64,000 nucleotides of DNA, from contig JAHHIJ010000012.1 of assembly GCA_019358985.1 (NCBI GenBank), positions 62,001 through 126,000 of the forward strand, given 5' to 3'. Under the pieces are notes generated by a model that made no database searches, was not told the DNA's origin, and worked only from the letters and a program-made list of their open reading frames with translations. Positions 37,697 through 47,644 of the stretch are shown here, in pieces (positions within the stretch are counted from its first letter, which is position 1; each line of letters starts with the position of its first letter). Both the position numbers and the translations under genes were made by a program. Source of the DNA: Tolypothrix brevis GSE-NOS-MK-07-07A (GTDB lineage Bacteria; Cyanobacteriota; Cyanobacteriia; Cyanobacteriales; Nostocaceae).

Positions 37697-40600
37697 GTGA
37701 AAATGAGTATCCCAACATCATCAATTTCTACTAATGGTTCAGAAATAGCAATTATTGGATTGGCAGGAAGATTTCCTGGAGCTAAAAATATTGATGAGTT
37801 TTGGAACAACCTTCAAAATGGCATAGAATCAATTTCTTTTTTCAGCGATGAAGAATTGTTGGAAGCAGGAATAGACGAAGAACTGCTTAGTTCCCAAAAC
37901 TATGTTAAAGCACATGGTGTTGTCGAAGATGCCGAATTATTTGATGCTGCTTTTTTTGGATTTAATCCCAGAGAAGCAGAAATCACTGACCCCCAGCACC
38001 GTATTTTTTTGGAGTGTGCGTGGGAAGCTTTAGAAAATGCAGGATATAAATCTGGAATTGAGAAATGTCCAGTAGGTGTGTTTGCTGGAGCTGGATTAAA
38101 TAGCTACTTGCTTAACCTTTATTCAAATCTCAAGGCAATATCGTTAGATGGAAAACAGCTAACGATAGGTTGTGATAAAGATTTTCTTTCTACACGTACT
38201 TCTTATAAACTTAATTTAACTGGTCCCAGCTACACTGTTCAAACAGCTTGTTCAACATCTTTGGTTGCCGTCCACTTAGCTTGCCAAAGCTTACTCAATG
38301 GTGAGTGTGATATCGCTTTAGCTGGTGGTGTGGCTATCAGTGCAGAAAGAAAAGCTGGATATCTATATACAGAAGGGGGAATAGCTTCTCCTGACGGACA
38401 TTGCCGTGCATTTGATGCTAATGCTCAGGGAGCAGTGGGTGGTGAAGGTGTAGGGATTGTAGTATTAAAGCGATTGGAAGACGCTTTAAGCGATCGCGAT
38501 ACGATTCATGCTGTAATCAAAGGTTCAGCTATCAATAATGATGGTTCATTCAAGGTTAGCTATACAGCACCCCGCATCGATACCCAAGCAAAGGCAATTA
38601 GAACAGCCCAACTAGTAGCCGAGGTCGAACCTGAGACTATTAGTTATATCGAAACTCACGGAACCGGAACAGTATTAGGAGACCCGATTGAAATTGCCGC
38701 GCTAACACAAGTTTTTCGCTTAAGTACTCAAAAGAAAGGCTTTTGTGCCATTGGTTCGGTTAAAACTAATATTGGACATTTGGACACAGCATCTGGTGTG
38801 GCGGGATTAATCAAAACCGTCCTAGCCCTCAAGCATCAAAAAATACCTCCGAGTTTACACTTTAATTCCCCTAATCCGGAAATTGATTTTGCCAACAGTC
38901 CTTTCTATGTCAATACCCAACTAGCCGAGTGGCAAAGCAATGGTACTCCTAGACGTGCAGGAGTTAGTTCCTTTGGAATAGGAGGAACTAATGCTCATGT
39001 AGTTCTCGAAGAAGCCCCTATTACCAAAGCTTCTAGCCCCTCTGAACCTTGGCAATTACTAACGCTATCTGCCAAAACCAGTTCTGCACTGGAAACAGCC
39101 ACCAGAAATTTAGCGAACTATTTCCAAGAAGACCCCGATTTAAATCTTGCCGACGCAGCTTACACATTGCAAGTAGGGCGTAAGGCTTTCGACTATCGCC
39201 GCACGGTTGTCTGTCGGGATGTGCAAGATGCTGTCAATGCACTTCAAGACCCAAAACGGGTTTTTACGAATACTCAAAAAATTCAGCAACGTCCTGTTGC
39301 CTTTATGTTTTCTGGACTAGGAACTCATTATTTGGATATGGCTCTTGAGTTTTACCAAACTGAGCCAATATTTAGTTCCTGTGTTGACCAATGTTGCGAG
39401 ATACTCAAACCCCTGCTTGGTCTGGATTTGCGAGATGTGTTGTATCCCCAGAGAAACACCAACAATGGCAATAAGCAAAAACAAGATACCCCCTCAACTG
39501 GGTTGGATTTGCGAAAAATGCTAGGTCGTGGTCAGGAACAAGCAGATGCAGAAACGTTACAGGCAACATCTTTACTAAATCAAACCGTTTTCACCCAACC
39601 AGCTATATTTATTGTTGAATATGCTTTAGCTCAACTTTGGATTTCCTGGGGTATTCGTCCTACAGCAATGATTGGCTACAGCATCGGCGAATATGTAGCC
39701 GCAACTCTAGCCGAAGTTTTGTCTCTAAAAGATGCCTTAACCTTAGTTGCTAGAAGGGCGCAAATGATTGAAGAATTGCCAGAAGGAGCAATGTTGGCAG
39801 TTCCTCTCTCAGAAGCAGAAATACAGCCCCTCCTGAATGAAGATATTTCCTTATCTGCAATCAACGGCTCATCATTATGTGTGATTGCGGGTGCTAAGGA
39901 TGCAGTCGCAGCATGGGAGCAGAAACTAGGGGAGCAAAATTTAATTGGTAAGCGTTTGCAGACATCTCATGCTTTCCATTCCCTAATGATGGAGGCGATC
40001 GCACCTGCTTTTGGTGATTTAGTCAAAACATTTAGCCTTAAATCTCCCAAAATTCCTTATATTTCTAATGTCACCGGCACTTGGATTACAGCAGAACAAG
40101 CAACTGATCCCAATTATTGGGTGAAGCACCTTTGTCAAGCAGTACGGTTTGCTGAGGGTGTACAAAATTTATGGCAAAAAGACAACCCAATTTTATTAGA
40201 GGTAGGTCCTGGTCAAGGATTAATTAGTTTCGCATCCCAATGTCTAGAAAGTGAAGATAGAGCTAAATTAGTAATGCTTCCTACCCTGCGCCATTCCTAT
40301 GAGCAGCAGTCAGATACCGCCTTTTTAATGAATACATTGGGTCGTTTATGGTTGACTGGGGTAGAAGTAGATTGGTCTAGTTTTTATGCCAAAGAACAAC
40401 GCACTCGTATTTCCTTACCAACTTATCCATTTGAGCGTCAGCGTTACTGGATTGAGATGAACAAGCAAGTACAGGGTGATTATCAAACCTCTGCATCTCT
40501 TGGTAAAAAAACTGACATAGCTGATTGGTTCTACATTCCTCGCTGGAAGCAATCCACACCACTTGAGGTTTTCCAGAAAGAAAAATCCTTGAAGCAAAAG

Positions 40601-43600
40601 TTGTGTTGGTTAGTGTTTGTCGATACCTATGGACTGGGAGCAGAGGCTGCCGAAAGACTTAAGAAACAGAATCAGGATGTGATAGTTGTTAGAATCACGG
40701 ATAATTTTGCGAAAATTAATGACAGCACTTATACAATTAATCCCCAACAAAGAGATGATTATGATACCTTGTTGCAATCACTACAAGAAGAGAATTGGAC
40801 ACCACAGGGAATAATCCATTTTTGGAGTGTTGCTCCTGCCGAAAGCTTACCAGACCGAGAATTAGGTGAACAAATACAGTTACAATCACGCTACCAATTT
40901 TTTGAAACCTGTCAGAATCTGGGTTTTTACAGCTTGCTATTTTTGGCACAAGCCTTAGCGAAGCAGAATATAACTGAATCAATCAAGTTGATGGTTGTCA
41001 CCAGCAATATACATGATGTAACAGGCGGTGAGAATTTATGCCCTGAAAAATCAACCATATTAGGACCGTGCAAGGTAATTCCACAGGAATGTCCCAACAT
41101 TATCTGCTGCTGTTTTGATATCGTGCTTCCAGAATCAGGAGCCAAATTACCCAGTAAATTAATAGATTCTCTCATTGGGGAATTTACGGCACAACCAAGT
41201 GAAAATGTTGTCGCCTACCGTGGTCATCATCGCTGGATTCAAACATATGAACCAATCCGTTTAGATAAAAGTAGTGTTGGTAGAAACAAGCTAAGGAAAG
41301 GTGGAGTTTATCTAATTACAGGAGGTCTTGGTAATGTTGGTTTATTATTGGCAGAATATTTAGCTCAGACAGTACAGGCGAAATTAATTCTGCTTGGGCG
41401 GAAATGTCTTCCAGAAAGAGAGCAGTGGCAAGAATGGCTAGCAAATCATGATGGGGATGATAGCATTAGCCGCAAGATTCGCAAAGTGCAGTCACTCATA
41501 GCTTTAGGTGCAGAGGTTCTCGTCATAAGTGCTGATGTTGCCGATGAACAACAAATGCATAATGCAATTGCGATCGCCATTAAAAAATTTGGTGCAATTA
41601 ATGGTGTTATCCACGCTGCGGGAACAGGGTCAGATGGTATTATTGCAGAAACTTCTAAAGCCAAAGCACAATTAGTATTTCATCCTAAAGTGCATGGACT
41701 ATTTGTTTTAGAAAAGGTTCTACAAGGTCAAGAATTAGATTTCTGTCAATTAACATCATCATTATCATCTGTATTGGGAGGTTTAGGATTTACTTCCTAT
41801 TGTGCGGCAAATATTTTTATGGATGCTTTTACCCATAACTACAACAAAACTAGCCCCTCTCCTTGGAGTAGTTTTAACTGGGATGATTGGGTAACTGAAG
41901 AGGAACAGCAAAATGTAGATATTATGGACTCCCATAAATCTTTGTATAAATATGGCATGACATCCAAGGCTAACAGCATAGATGTATTTGAACGTCTATT
42001 ATCGATGTGTGGTTTTCCTCAGCTTGTTGTCTCCAGTGGTGACTTGCAAGCTAGGTTACGGCAATGGATAAAGTTTGAATCTCTAGAAAAGAGTGAGTTA
42101 GAAGGAGAGAGAAACTTATTATCAAAACACTTATTATCAAAACATCAAAGACCTAACCTGGAAATAGCATATATTGCCCCTAGAAATCAAGTAGAAATAT
42201 CTGTTGGTAATATTTGGCAAGATGTCTTAGGTATCGAGCAAATAGGTATCCACGATAATTTTTTTGAGTTAGGAGGAAACTCTGTAATTGCGATTCAAAT
42301 TGCAGCTAAAGCTAACAAAGTAGGTTTGAATTTAAGACCAGATCAGTTTTTTAAACATCAAACAATTGCTGAATTAGCAGCAGATTTATGTATTACCCAA
42401 ACTAACCAACTAGAACAGGATTTAAGTTCAAAAAAATTATACCTCACACCAAGCCAGCATTGGTTGCTTGAACAGAATCAACGTGATATACATCATTGTC
42501 ACCAATCTCTACTGCTGGAAATGGAACAAGTGTGCGATCGTAATTTGTTAGAGCAGACTTTACAATATTTAATTGAACATCATGATGTATTTCGCTTGCG
42601 TTTAATTCAGAAAGAATCTATCTGGCAACAAGTTTATACCAATTATTCTGATAACATTGGATTGAAATGGGTAGATTTATCGGTACTACCAGAAATTGAG
42701 CGAAAATTCGCGATAGAGTCACAAGCGACAGAATTAAAGACAAGTTTGAACTTATTTGAAGGACCACTTGTAAGGTTTGCTTTCTTTGACCTAGCGCCAC
42801 AACAAACTGGTTACCTGTTAATTATCATTCATCATCTTGCAATTGATAGTGTTTCTTGGCGGATTTTGCTAGAAGGTGTGCAAACAGTTTATCAGCAAAT
42901 TAGTCGAGGTGAGGCGATATATTTGCCAGATAACACCACCCCATATATACAGTGGGCACAATTTCTACAGGATTATGCTCAATCTTCAGAAATGAAGCGA
43001 GAGCAAGATTATTGGCTCCAAGAAACAGAAAAATCATTTAGCTGCTTACCTGTTGACTATTCAACAGATGACAATACAGTAGCTAATTCGGATACCGTAT
43101 CAGTTTGTCTAAGCAAACAAGAAACAAAAGCTGTATTAGACGAGATACACAAAGCCTATAATACTGAAATCAACGATGTCTTACTCACAGCTTTGGTGCA
43201 AGCTTTTGCAAAATGGACAGGAGAGCAGAAACTGCGGGTTGATATCAGGGATAATAATAGAGAGAAAATATTTAAAGATGTAGATCAGTCTCGTACTGTT
43301 GGTTTATTCAGCACTTGTTTCCCAACTATTTTAGATACAACGAAACTCTCTGAAGTGGGAGATTCATTAGTAGCAATAAAAGAATACTTACGTGGCATTC
43401 CCAATCGTGGAATTGGTTACGGTATACTACGCTACTTAAGTAGCAAGCAGGAGATACAATCTAAACTGCAAGCCTTGCCTCAGAGCGAAGTAAGTTTTAA
43501 TTACTTAGGTCAGTATGACCAGGTGATATCAGATTCATCTTTATTTGCTCTACCCCAAAATTCTCAAGGTATCGACTACAGTCAGCCTACAAACCGAATT

Positions 43601-43855
43601 TATTTAATAGAGATTAATGCAATCGTGATTCAAGAACAATTGCAATTGCACTGGATGTACAGTCAGTCTATTCACCGTCGAGAAACAATTAAAAGTTTGG
43701 CTAATAATTTTATCGCAGCAATACGTTTTCTCATTGTTCACTGTAAATCAGTTAAAACAACAATGCATACACCCTCTGACTTTCCAAAAGCTAACTTAAA
43801 TAAGCAAAACTTGGATCAGTTCATCACAAAAATTAGCCAAAAGCCAAAAAAGTAA
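37697..43855 (+). CDS. Hybrid protein KS-AT-KR-carrier-epimerization domain
   Basis: 2052 aa from a GTG at 37697 with AAGGA 7 nt upstream; an ATG at 37703 is an alternative. KS (about 10-435, TACSTS near 182), AT (about 525-850, GYSIGE near 658, HAFHS near 757), KR (TGGLGNVG near 1207, SYCAAN near 1368). The carrier at about 1490-1560 has GGNSVIAIQIAAKAN and FFKHQTIAELA, the form of PCPs that precede epimerases. A complete NRPS epimerase follows (about 1580-2020): HHLAIDSVSWRIL near 1711, RTVGLFSTCFPTIL, PNRGIGYGILRYL, FNYLGQ. No C or A domain lies between KR and carrier, so the epimerase seems to act on a ketide-bearing carrier, or a C-A pair was lost. Confidence 0.92.
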   Translation: MKMSIPTSSISTNGSEIAIIGLAGRFPGAKNIDEFWNNLQNGIESISFFSDEELLEAGIDEELLSSQNYVKAHGVVEDAELFDAAFFGFNPREAEITDPQHRIFLECAWEALENAGYKSGIEKCPVGVFAGAGLNSYLLNLYSNLKAISLDGKQLTIGCDKDFLSTRTSYKLNLTGPSYTVQTACSTSLVAVHLACQSLLNGECDIALAGGVAISAERKAGYLYTEGGIASPDGHCRAFDANAQGAVGGEGVGIVVLKRLEDALSDRDTIHAVIKGSAINNDGSFKVSYTAPRIDTQAKAIRTAQLVAEVEPETISYIETHGTGTVLGDPIEIAALTQVFRLSTQKKGFCAIGSVKTNIGHLDTASGVAGLIKTVLALKHQKIPPSLHFNSPNPEIDFANSPFYVNTQLAEWQSNGTPRRAGVSSFGIGGTNAHVVLEEAPITKASSPSEPWQLLTLSAKTSSALETATRNLANYFQEDPDLNLADAAYTLQVGRKAFDYRRTVVCRDVQDAVNALQDPKRVFTNTQKIQQRPVAFMFSGLGTHYLDMALEFYQTEPIFSSCVDQCCEILKPLLGLDLRDVLYPQRNTNNGNKQKQDTPSTGLDLRKMLGRGQEQADAETLQATSLLNQTVFTQPAIFIVEYALAQLWISWGIRPTAMIGYSIGEYVAATLAEVLSLKDALTLVARRAQMIEELPEGAMLAVPLSEAEIQPLLNEDISLSAINGSSLCVIAGAKDAVAAWEQKLGEQNLIGKRLQTSHAFHSLMMEAIAPAFGDLVKTFSLKSPKIPYISNVTGTWITAEQATDPNYWVKHLCQAVRFAEGVQNLWQKDNPILLEVGPGQGLISFASQCLESEDRAKLVMLPTLRHSYEQQSDTAFLMNTLGRLWLTGVEVDWSSFYAKEQRTRISLPTYPFERQRYWIEMNKQVQGDYQTSASLGKKTDIADWFYIPRWKQSTPLEVFQKEKSLKQKLCWLVFVDTYGLGAEAAERLKKQNQDVIVVRITDNFAKINDSTYTINPQQRDDYDTLLQSLQEENWTPQGIIHFWSVAPAESLPDRELGEQIQLQSRYQFFETCQNLGFYSLLFLAQALAKQNITESIKLMVVTSNIHDVTGGENLCPEKSTILGPCKVIPQECPNIICCCFDIVLPESGAKLPSKLIDSLIGEFTAQPSENVVAYRGHHRWIQTYEPIRLDKSSVGRNKLRKGGVYLITGGLGNVGLLLAEYLAQTVQAKLILLGRKCLPEREQWQEWLANHDGDDSISRKIRKVQSLIALGAEVLVISADVADEQQMHNAIAIAIKKFGAINGVIHAAGTGSDGIIAETSKAKAQLVFHPKVHGLFVLEKVLQGQELDFCQLTSSLSSVLGGLGFTSYCAANIFMDAFTHNYNKTSPSPWSSFNWDDWVTEEEQQNVDIMDSHKSLYKYGMTSKANSIDVFERLLSMCGFPQLVVSSGDLQARLRQWIKFESLEKSELEGERNLLSKHLLSKHQRPNLEIAYIAPRNQVEISVGNIWQDVLGIEQIGIHDNFFELGGNSVIAIQIAAKANKVGLNLRPDQFFKHQTIAELAADLCITQTNQLEQDLSSKKLYLTPSQHWLLEQNQRDIHHCHQSLLLEMEQVCDRNLLEQTLQYLIEHHDVFRLRLIQKESIWQQVYTNYSDNIGLKWVDLSVLPEIERKFAIESQATELKTSLNLFEGPLVRFAFFDLAPQQTGYLLIIIHHLAIDSVSWRILLEGVQTVYQQISRGEAIYLPDNTTPYIQWAQFLQDYAQSSEMKREQDYWLQETEKSFSCLPVDYSTDDNTVANSDTVSVCLSKQETKAVLDEIHKAYNTEINDVLLTALVQAFAKWTGEQKLRVDIRDNNREKIFKDVDQSRTVGLFSTCFPTILDTTKLSEVGDSLVAIKEYLRGIPNRGIGYGILRYLSSKQEIQSKLQALPQSEVSFNYLGQYDQVISDSSLFALPQNSQGIDYSQPTNRIYLIEINAIVIQEQLQLHWMYSQSIHRRETIKSLANNFIAAIRFLIVHCKSVKTTMHTPSDFPKANLNKQNLDQFITKISQKPKK

Positions 43856-43867
43856 AGGAAGAAACAA

Positions 43868-45268
43868 ATGAACACAGAAAATATTGAAGATATCTATGAA
43901 CTTACACCTCTGGAAAAAGGTATTCTCTTCCATTGTTTGTATGCGGAAAATGAATCAAAGCTATACTTTTTCCAATTTATCTGTACCCTCCGTAATCTTG
44001 ATACAGATATTTTTGAAAAAGCTTGGCAGTTTTTAGTGGATCGACACACTATTTTACGTACTGGATTTTATTGGGAGGAGATTGAAAATCCACTACAAGT
44101 TGTGTACAAACAAGTCAAAGTACCGATAAATCATTATGACTGGCGCAAGCTAGATTTAATCGAACAAGAAGATAAATTGGAAAGTTTTATTAAGGGCGAT
44201 CGTGAATTGTACTTTGACTTTTCACAACCATGTTTAATGCGTCTAGCTTTAATTCGTCTTACTGATGACTGCTACCAGTTAGTCTGGACTTATCACTTCA
44301 TAATCATAGATGGTTGGACTGATGCACTAATAACTGGTGAGTTTGTGCAAATTTATGAAGCACTTATTCAAAATAAAGAAATATATTTAGCTCCTACTCG
44401 TCCTTATAGGGATTACATTAATTGGTTACAGGAGCAGGATATAGCTAAAACCGAAATTTTTTGGCGGCAGGCATTACAGGGTGTAAGAAGACCAACTCCC
44501 CTTACTTATATAGAGAGGATTGATAAGTCGTCTTCTCACGAACAAAGATACGATGAGGAAATAATCAAAATATCAACAGAAGGAACACGGACGATAGAAT
44601 CCTTGGTAAAAGAATATCGTCTCACCCTAGCAACCATACTTAACGGTATTTGGGCTATCCTCCTCAGTCGCTATAGCGGTCAAAGGGATGTACTATATGG
44701 TTGTACCGTTACCGGTCGTCCGGCGGACTTGGATAATGCAGAATCAATAGCTGGTGTATTTATAAATACATTGCCAATTTATGTAAAAGTAGATACTGAG
44801 CAGTATCTGTTATCATGGATACAAAATTTCCAGACTCAACTGGTTGAGACGCGCAACTATGAATATACTCCACTGACAGAAATTCATAATTGGAGCGAAA
44901 TACCGCGAGGCATGGATTTATTTAATAGTCATGTAGTCTTAGAACAGTTTCCAAGTGCAAAATTTACATACGATTGGGAAAAAATTTTAGGCATTAAACA
45001 TAACAAAACATATTACAGAAATAATTATCCTCTTAATTTAGTTATATATCCAGGTGAAGAATTAGTAATAGCATTTTCCTACGATTCTAGAAAGTTTGAT
45101 GTTAGCACTATTATCGGGATACTCAAAGATATTGAGATGCTTTTGCATCAGTTTATCGCTGACCCTAACATACAGATAAAAGATTTATTATTTTCTACGC
45201 AGAAACAGCGTTTAATCACGTCAATTTTAGAAAAAGAAGTATCAGCTATAGGAATATCTAAGTCATGA
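43868..45268 (+). CDS. Free-standing NRPS condensation domain (post-epimerase DCL type)
   Basis: 466 aa, a complete condensation domain with nothing attached. The N-terminus (ELTPLEKGILFHCLY) is of the type that follows epimerases. The active-site motif is YHFIIIDGW (near 148), so the first His of HHxxxDG is Tyr, but the second, catalytic His is kept. Later motifs are present (SRYSGQRDVLYGCTVTGRP, SIAGVFINTLPIYV). It follows an epimerase-terminated protein, and the next NRPS module (47645-50416) has only the C-terminal half of a C domain. This protein is therefore the likely condensation catalyst in trans between them. AAGGAAG precedes its ATG. It overlaps the next gene by 4 bp. Confidence 0.92.
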   Translation: MNTENIEDIYELTPLEKGILFHCLYAENESKLYFFQFICTLRNLDTDIFEKAWQFLVDRHTILRTGFYWEEIENPLQVVYKQVKVPINHYDWRKLDLIEQEDKLESFIKGDRELYFDFSQPCLMRLALIRLTDDCYQLVWTYHFIIIDGWTDALITGEFVQIYEALIQNKEIYLAPTRPYRDYINWLQEQDIAKTEIFWRQALQGVRRPTPLTYIERIDKSSSHEQRYDEEIIKISTEGTRTIESLVKEYRLTLATILNGIWAILLSRYSGQRDVLYGCTVTGRPADLDNAESIAGVFINTLPIYVKVDTEQYLLSWIQNFQTQLVETRNYEYTPLTEIHNWSEIPRGMDLFNSHVVLEQFPSAKFTYDWEKILGIKHNKTYYRNNYPLNLVIYPGEELVIAFSYDSRKFDVSTIIGILKDIEMLLHQFIADPNIQIKDLLFSTQKQRLITSILEKEVSAIGISKS

Positions 45269-46146
45269 TGATACTATATGAAATAGAAAGAAGATACAAA
45301 CTTTCAAGTGATGAATTTACCAAAAACTATGTTAGTCGAGGAAAACCTGTCATAATTCCTGGAGTTATTCCTAACTGGAATGCTTGTAGTCAATGGTCTT
45401 TAAACTACTTCAAGGAATTAGCACCATCCTTGAATATTTACGCTAAAAGATTTAGCAATAAAGGAATTGAAATATGTAGTCTGACAATGGAAAAGTATAT
45501 AGGATTAATAGAATCTTATGAAGCCGATCCTCTAAATAATCCCTCTCCACCATATTGTCACGACTTACCTTTATTTAGTTTAATTCCTTCATTAATAAAA
45601 GAAGCTCAACCGTTCCCTTTAGATTATTTGCCAGAATGGTATTGGTATAAGTGGTGGCGATACTGTCAGTTCTTTTTGGGTTGTTCTAATAGCGTTACTC
45701 CACTCCATTTTGATTGTCTACTTACTAACAATATTTTTTTTCAAATTGTTGGACGTAAACAATTTACGATATTACTACCTGAAGATGCAAAATATTGTTA
45801 TCGCAAGGGCTGGCGATGGTTTCTTGTGAATCCAGAAAATCCAGACTTCAACAAATATCCTGAATATAAATATGCCAGTCCGATTAAGTTTATCGTTAAT
45901 CCTGGTGAGATTTTATATATGCCACCTGGGACATTACATCATGTTAGAAGCTTAGATATGTCAATTTCTTTTAATATTGATTGGCACACAAAAAAAAGTT
46001 CTTTGAATGCCTTAGCAGCTAGTGTCAAAGGTATGCCTATACAAAACACTTACTATAATTCTTTGCTTGCGATGGGATTAGTATTTAAAATACCATCCCA
46101 AGTAATATTCAAATTTTACAAATCTTATCTGAATTATATCTCTTGA
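45265..46146 (+). CDS. JmjC/cupin-8 type Fe(II)/2-oxoglutarate-dependent oxygenase
   Basis: 293 aa. Family landmarks: RGKPVIIPG (25-33), TPLHFD with metal ligands His148 and Asp150, Lys165 in GRKQFTILLPED as a candidate 2-oxoglutarate contact, and PPGTLHHVRSL with distal His225 or His226. These match cupin-8/JmjC hydroxylases (FIH and TYW5 group). The gene overlaps the free C domain gene by 4 bp (ATGA) and is followed by the DABA aminotransferase gene, so it probably hydroxylates an amino acid or a carrier-bound residue of this pathway. Substrate and position cannot be read from sequence. It is unlike the TauD/SyrP-type aspartate hydroxylases known in several siderophore pathways. Confidence 0.82.
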   Translation: MMILYEIERRYKLSSDEFTKNYVSRGKPVIIPGVIPNWNACSQWSLNYFKELAPSLNIYAKRFSNKGIEICSLTMEKYIGLIESYEADPLNNPSPPYCHDLPLFSLIPSLIKEAQPFPLDYLPEWYWYKWWRYCQFFLGCSNSVTPLHFDCLLTNNIFFQIVGRKQFTILLPEDAKYCYRKGWRWFLVNPENPDFNKYPEYKYASPIKFIVNPGEILYMPPGTLHHVRSLDMSISFNIDWHTKKSSLNALAASVKGMPIQNTYYNSLLAMGLVFKIPSQVIFKFYKSYLNYIS

Positions 46147-46229
46147 TGGCAAGAAGATAATTCTTAAGCCAAACATATAAACCAATATATGTCCAAAGAT
46201 AAAAGTAGTCGTAAAGCGAGATAAATTAC

Positions 46230-47489
46230 ATGAATATTTTTGAACAGTGCGAATCCAACGTTAGAAGTTATTGCCGTAGTTTTCCAGCCATATTTCATCG
46301 GGCTAAAGGTTCGATTGTTTATGCTGAATCAGGTCGAGAATATATAGATTTTTTTGCAGGTGCAGGTGCATTAAATTATGGTCATAATCATGACTATATA
46401 AAACAAAAAGTCATCTCCTATTTAGATGCGGATGGGATAGCACACGGTTTAGACATGTATACTTCTGCGAAGGAGAAGTTTTTAGCTAAGTTTAACGAAG
46501 TTATTCTAAATAAAAAAGGCTTAGATTATCGTATACAGTTCTGCGGTCCCACTGGAACAAATGCTGTTGAAGCCGCTTTGAAATTAGCGAGGAAAGTAAA
46601 GAAAAGACCTGGTATATTTTCCTTTATGGGTGCTTATCATGGAATGACTTTAGGTAGCTTATCAATTACTGCGAATACTTCAATTCGAGCAGGGGCAATT
46701 GGTACATTAAGTAATGTCACATTTATGCCCTATCCCTATGGTTTCATGGAGAGTTTTGATACGATAAAATATATAGAGTCAGTTTTAAATGACGTTAGCT
46801 CAGGAATTGAAAAGCCGGCTGCAATAATTTTTGAAACAGTACAAGCTGAAGGTGGAGTTGTTGTTGCTCCCATTGAGTGGATGCAAAGACTAAGAAACCT
46901 ATGTAACGAGCATGATATCTTGTTGATCTGTGATGATATTCAAGTAGGTTGCGGTAGGACAGGCTCTTTCTTTTCTTTTGAAAGAGCAGATATTGTTCCC
47001 GATATAGTTGTACTGTCTAAATCTATTAGTGGATATGGGTTTCCTATGTCTTTACTTTTGATTAAGCCAGAATTAGACATTTGGGAACCAGGTGAGCATA
47101 ATGGCACATTTAGAGGTAATCAATTAGCATTTGTTGGGGCTACAGCAGCTTTAGAATATAGAGAGAATAGCACTCTTGAACAAGATGTTAAGTCAAAAGA
47201 ACTTTTCTTGAAAAATTTTCTATTCCAACAAATATCACAAATCAACGAAGATATAGCAATACGGGGAATAGGAATGATTTGGGGCATTGATTTGACTAAT
47301 TTTGGCGGTAGTAATTTAGCAAAAAATATCACCATGCGTTGTTTTGAAAAAGGATTAATAGTTGAAAGGGCAGGAAGAAATGACACTGTTATCAAATTAT
47401 TACCTCCTTTAACAATTGAAATGACCACTTTACGAGAAGGTTGCTCAATTATAGAAACGGCTTTTAGTGAATTATTGGAAAATAACTGA
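46230..47489 (+). CDS. Diaminobutyrate-2-oxoglutarate aminotransferase, EctB-like
   Basis: 419-aa class III PLP aminotransferase. The start MNIFEQCESNVRSYCRSFP and FFAGAGALNYGHN are hallmarks of the EctB/diaminobutyrate group. Other landmarks are CGPTGTNAVEAALKLAR (103-121), Asp235-Asp236 in ICDDIQVGCGRTG and the PLP lysine Lys264 in VLSKSISGYG. It makes L-2,4-diaminobutyrate from aspartate semialdehyde and glutamate. No ectA or ectC is near, so ectoine synthesis is unlikely. Its place directly before an NRPS whose A domain has acidic pocket residues points to supply of diaminobutyrate as a building block. Confidence 0.9.
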   Translation: MNIFEQCESNVRSYCRSFPAIFHRAKGSIVYAESGREYIDFFAGAGALNYGHNHDYIKQKVISYLDADGIAHGLDMYTSAKEKFLAKFNEVILNKKGLDYRIQFCGPTGTNAVEAALKLARKVKKRPGIFSFMGAYHGMTLGSLSITANTSIRAGAIGTLSNVTFMPYPYGFMESFDTIKYIESVLNDVSSGIEKPAAIIFETVQAEGGVVVAPIEWMQRLRNLCNEHDILLICDDIQVGCGRTGSFFSFERADIVPDIVVLSKSISGYGFPMSLLLIKPELDIWEPGEHNGTFRGNQLAFVGATAALEYRENSTLEQDVKSKELFLKNFLFQQISQINEDIAIRGIGMIWGIDLTNFGGSNLAKNITMRCFEKGLIVERAGRNDTVIKLLPPLTIEMTTLREGCSIIETAFSELLENN

Positions 47490-47644
47490 ATCAAAGTGCA
47501 ATCAAATATGAAATTTATCTAAATAGTTATTCTTAATTTATGACTAACTGAGAAAGTTATTGCGATAAATAAAAATTTCAACTGTCTACTTAATTTGACT
47601 ATTATTCTACTAGTGTAAGCATTTACTACCAGCAAAAGCAAAAA

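Noticed and set aside
46230-47489. EctB-like gene as part of an ectoine operon
   Set aside because: No ectA or ectC neighbours; it is embedded in an NRPS operon next to a module with a matching pocket.
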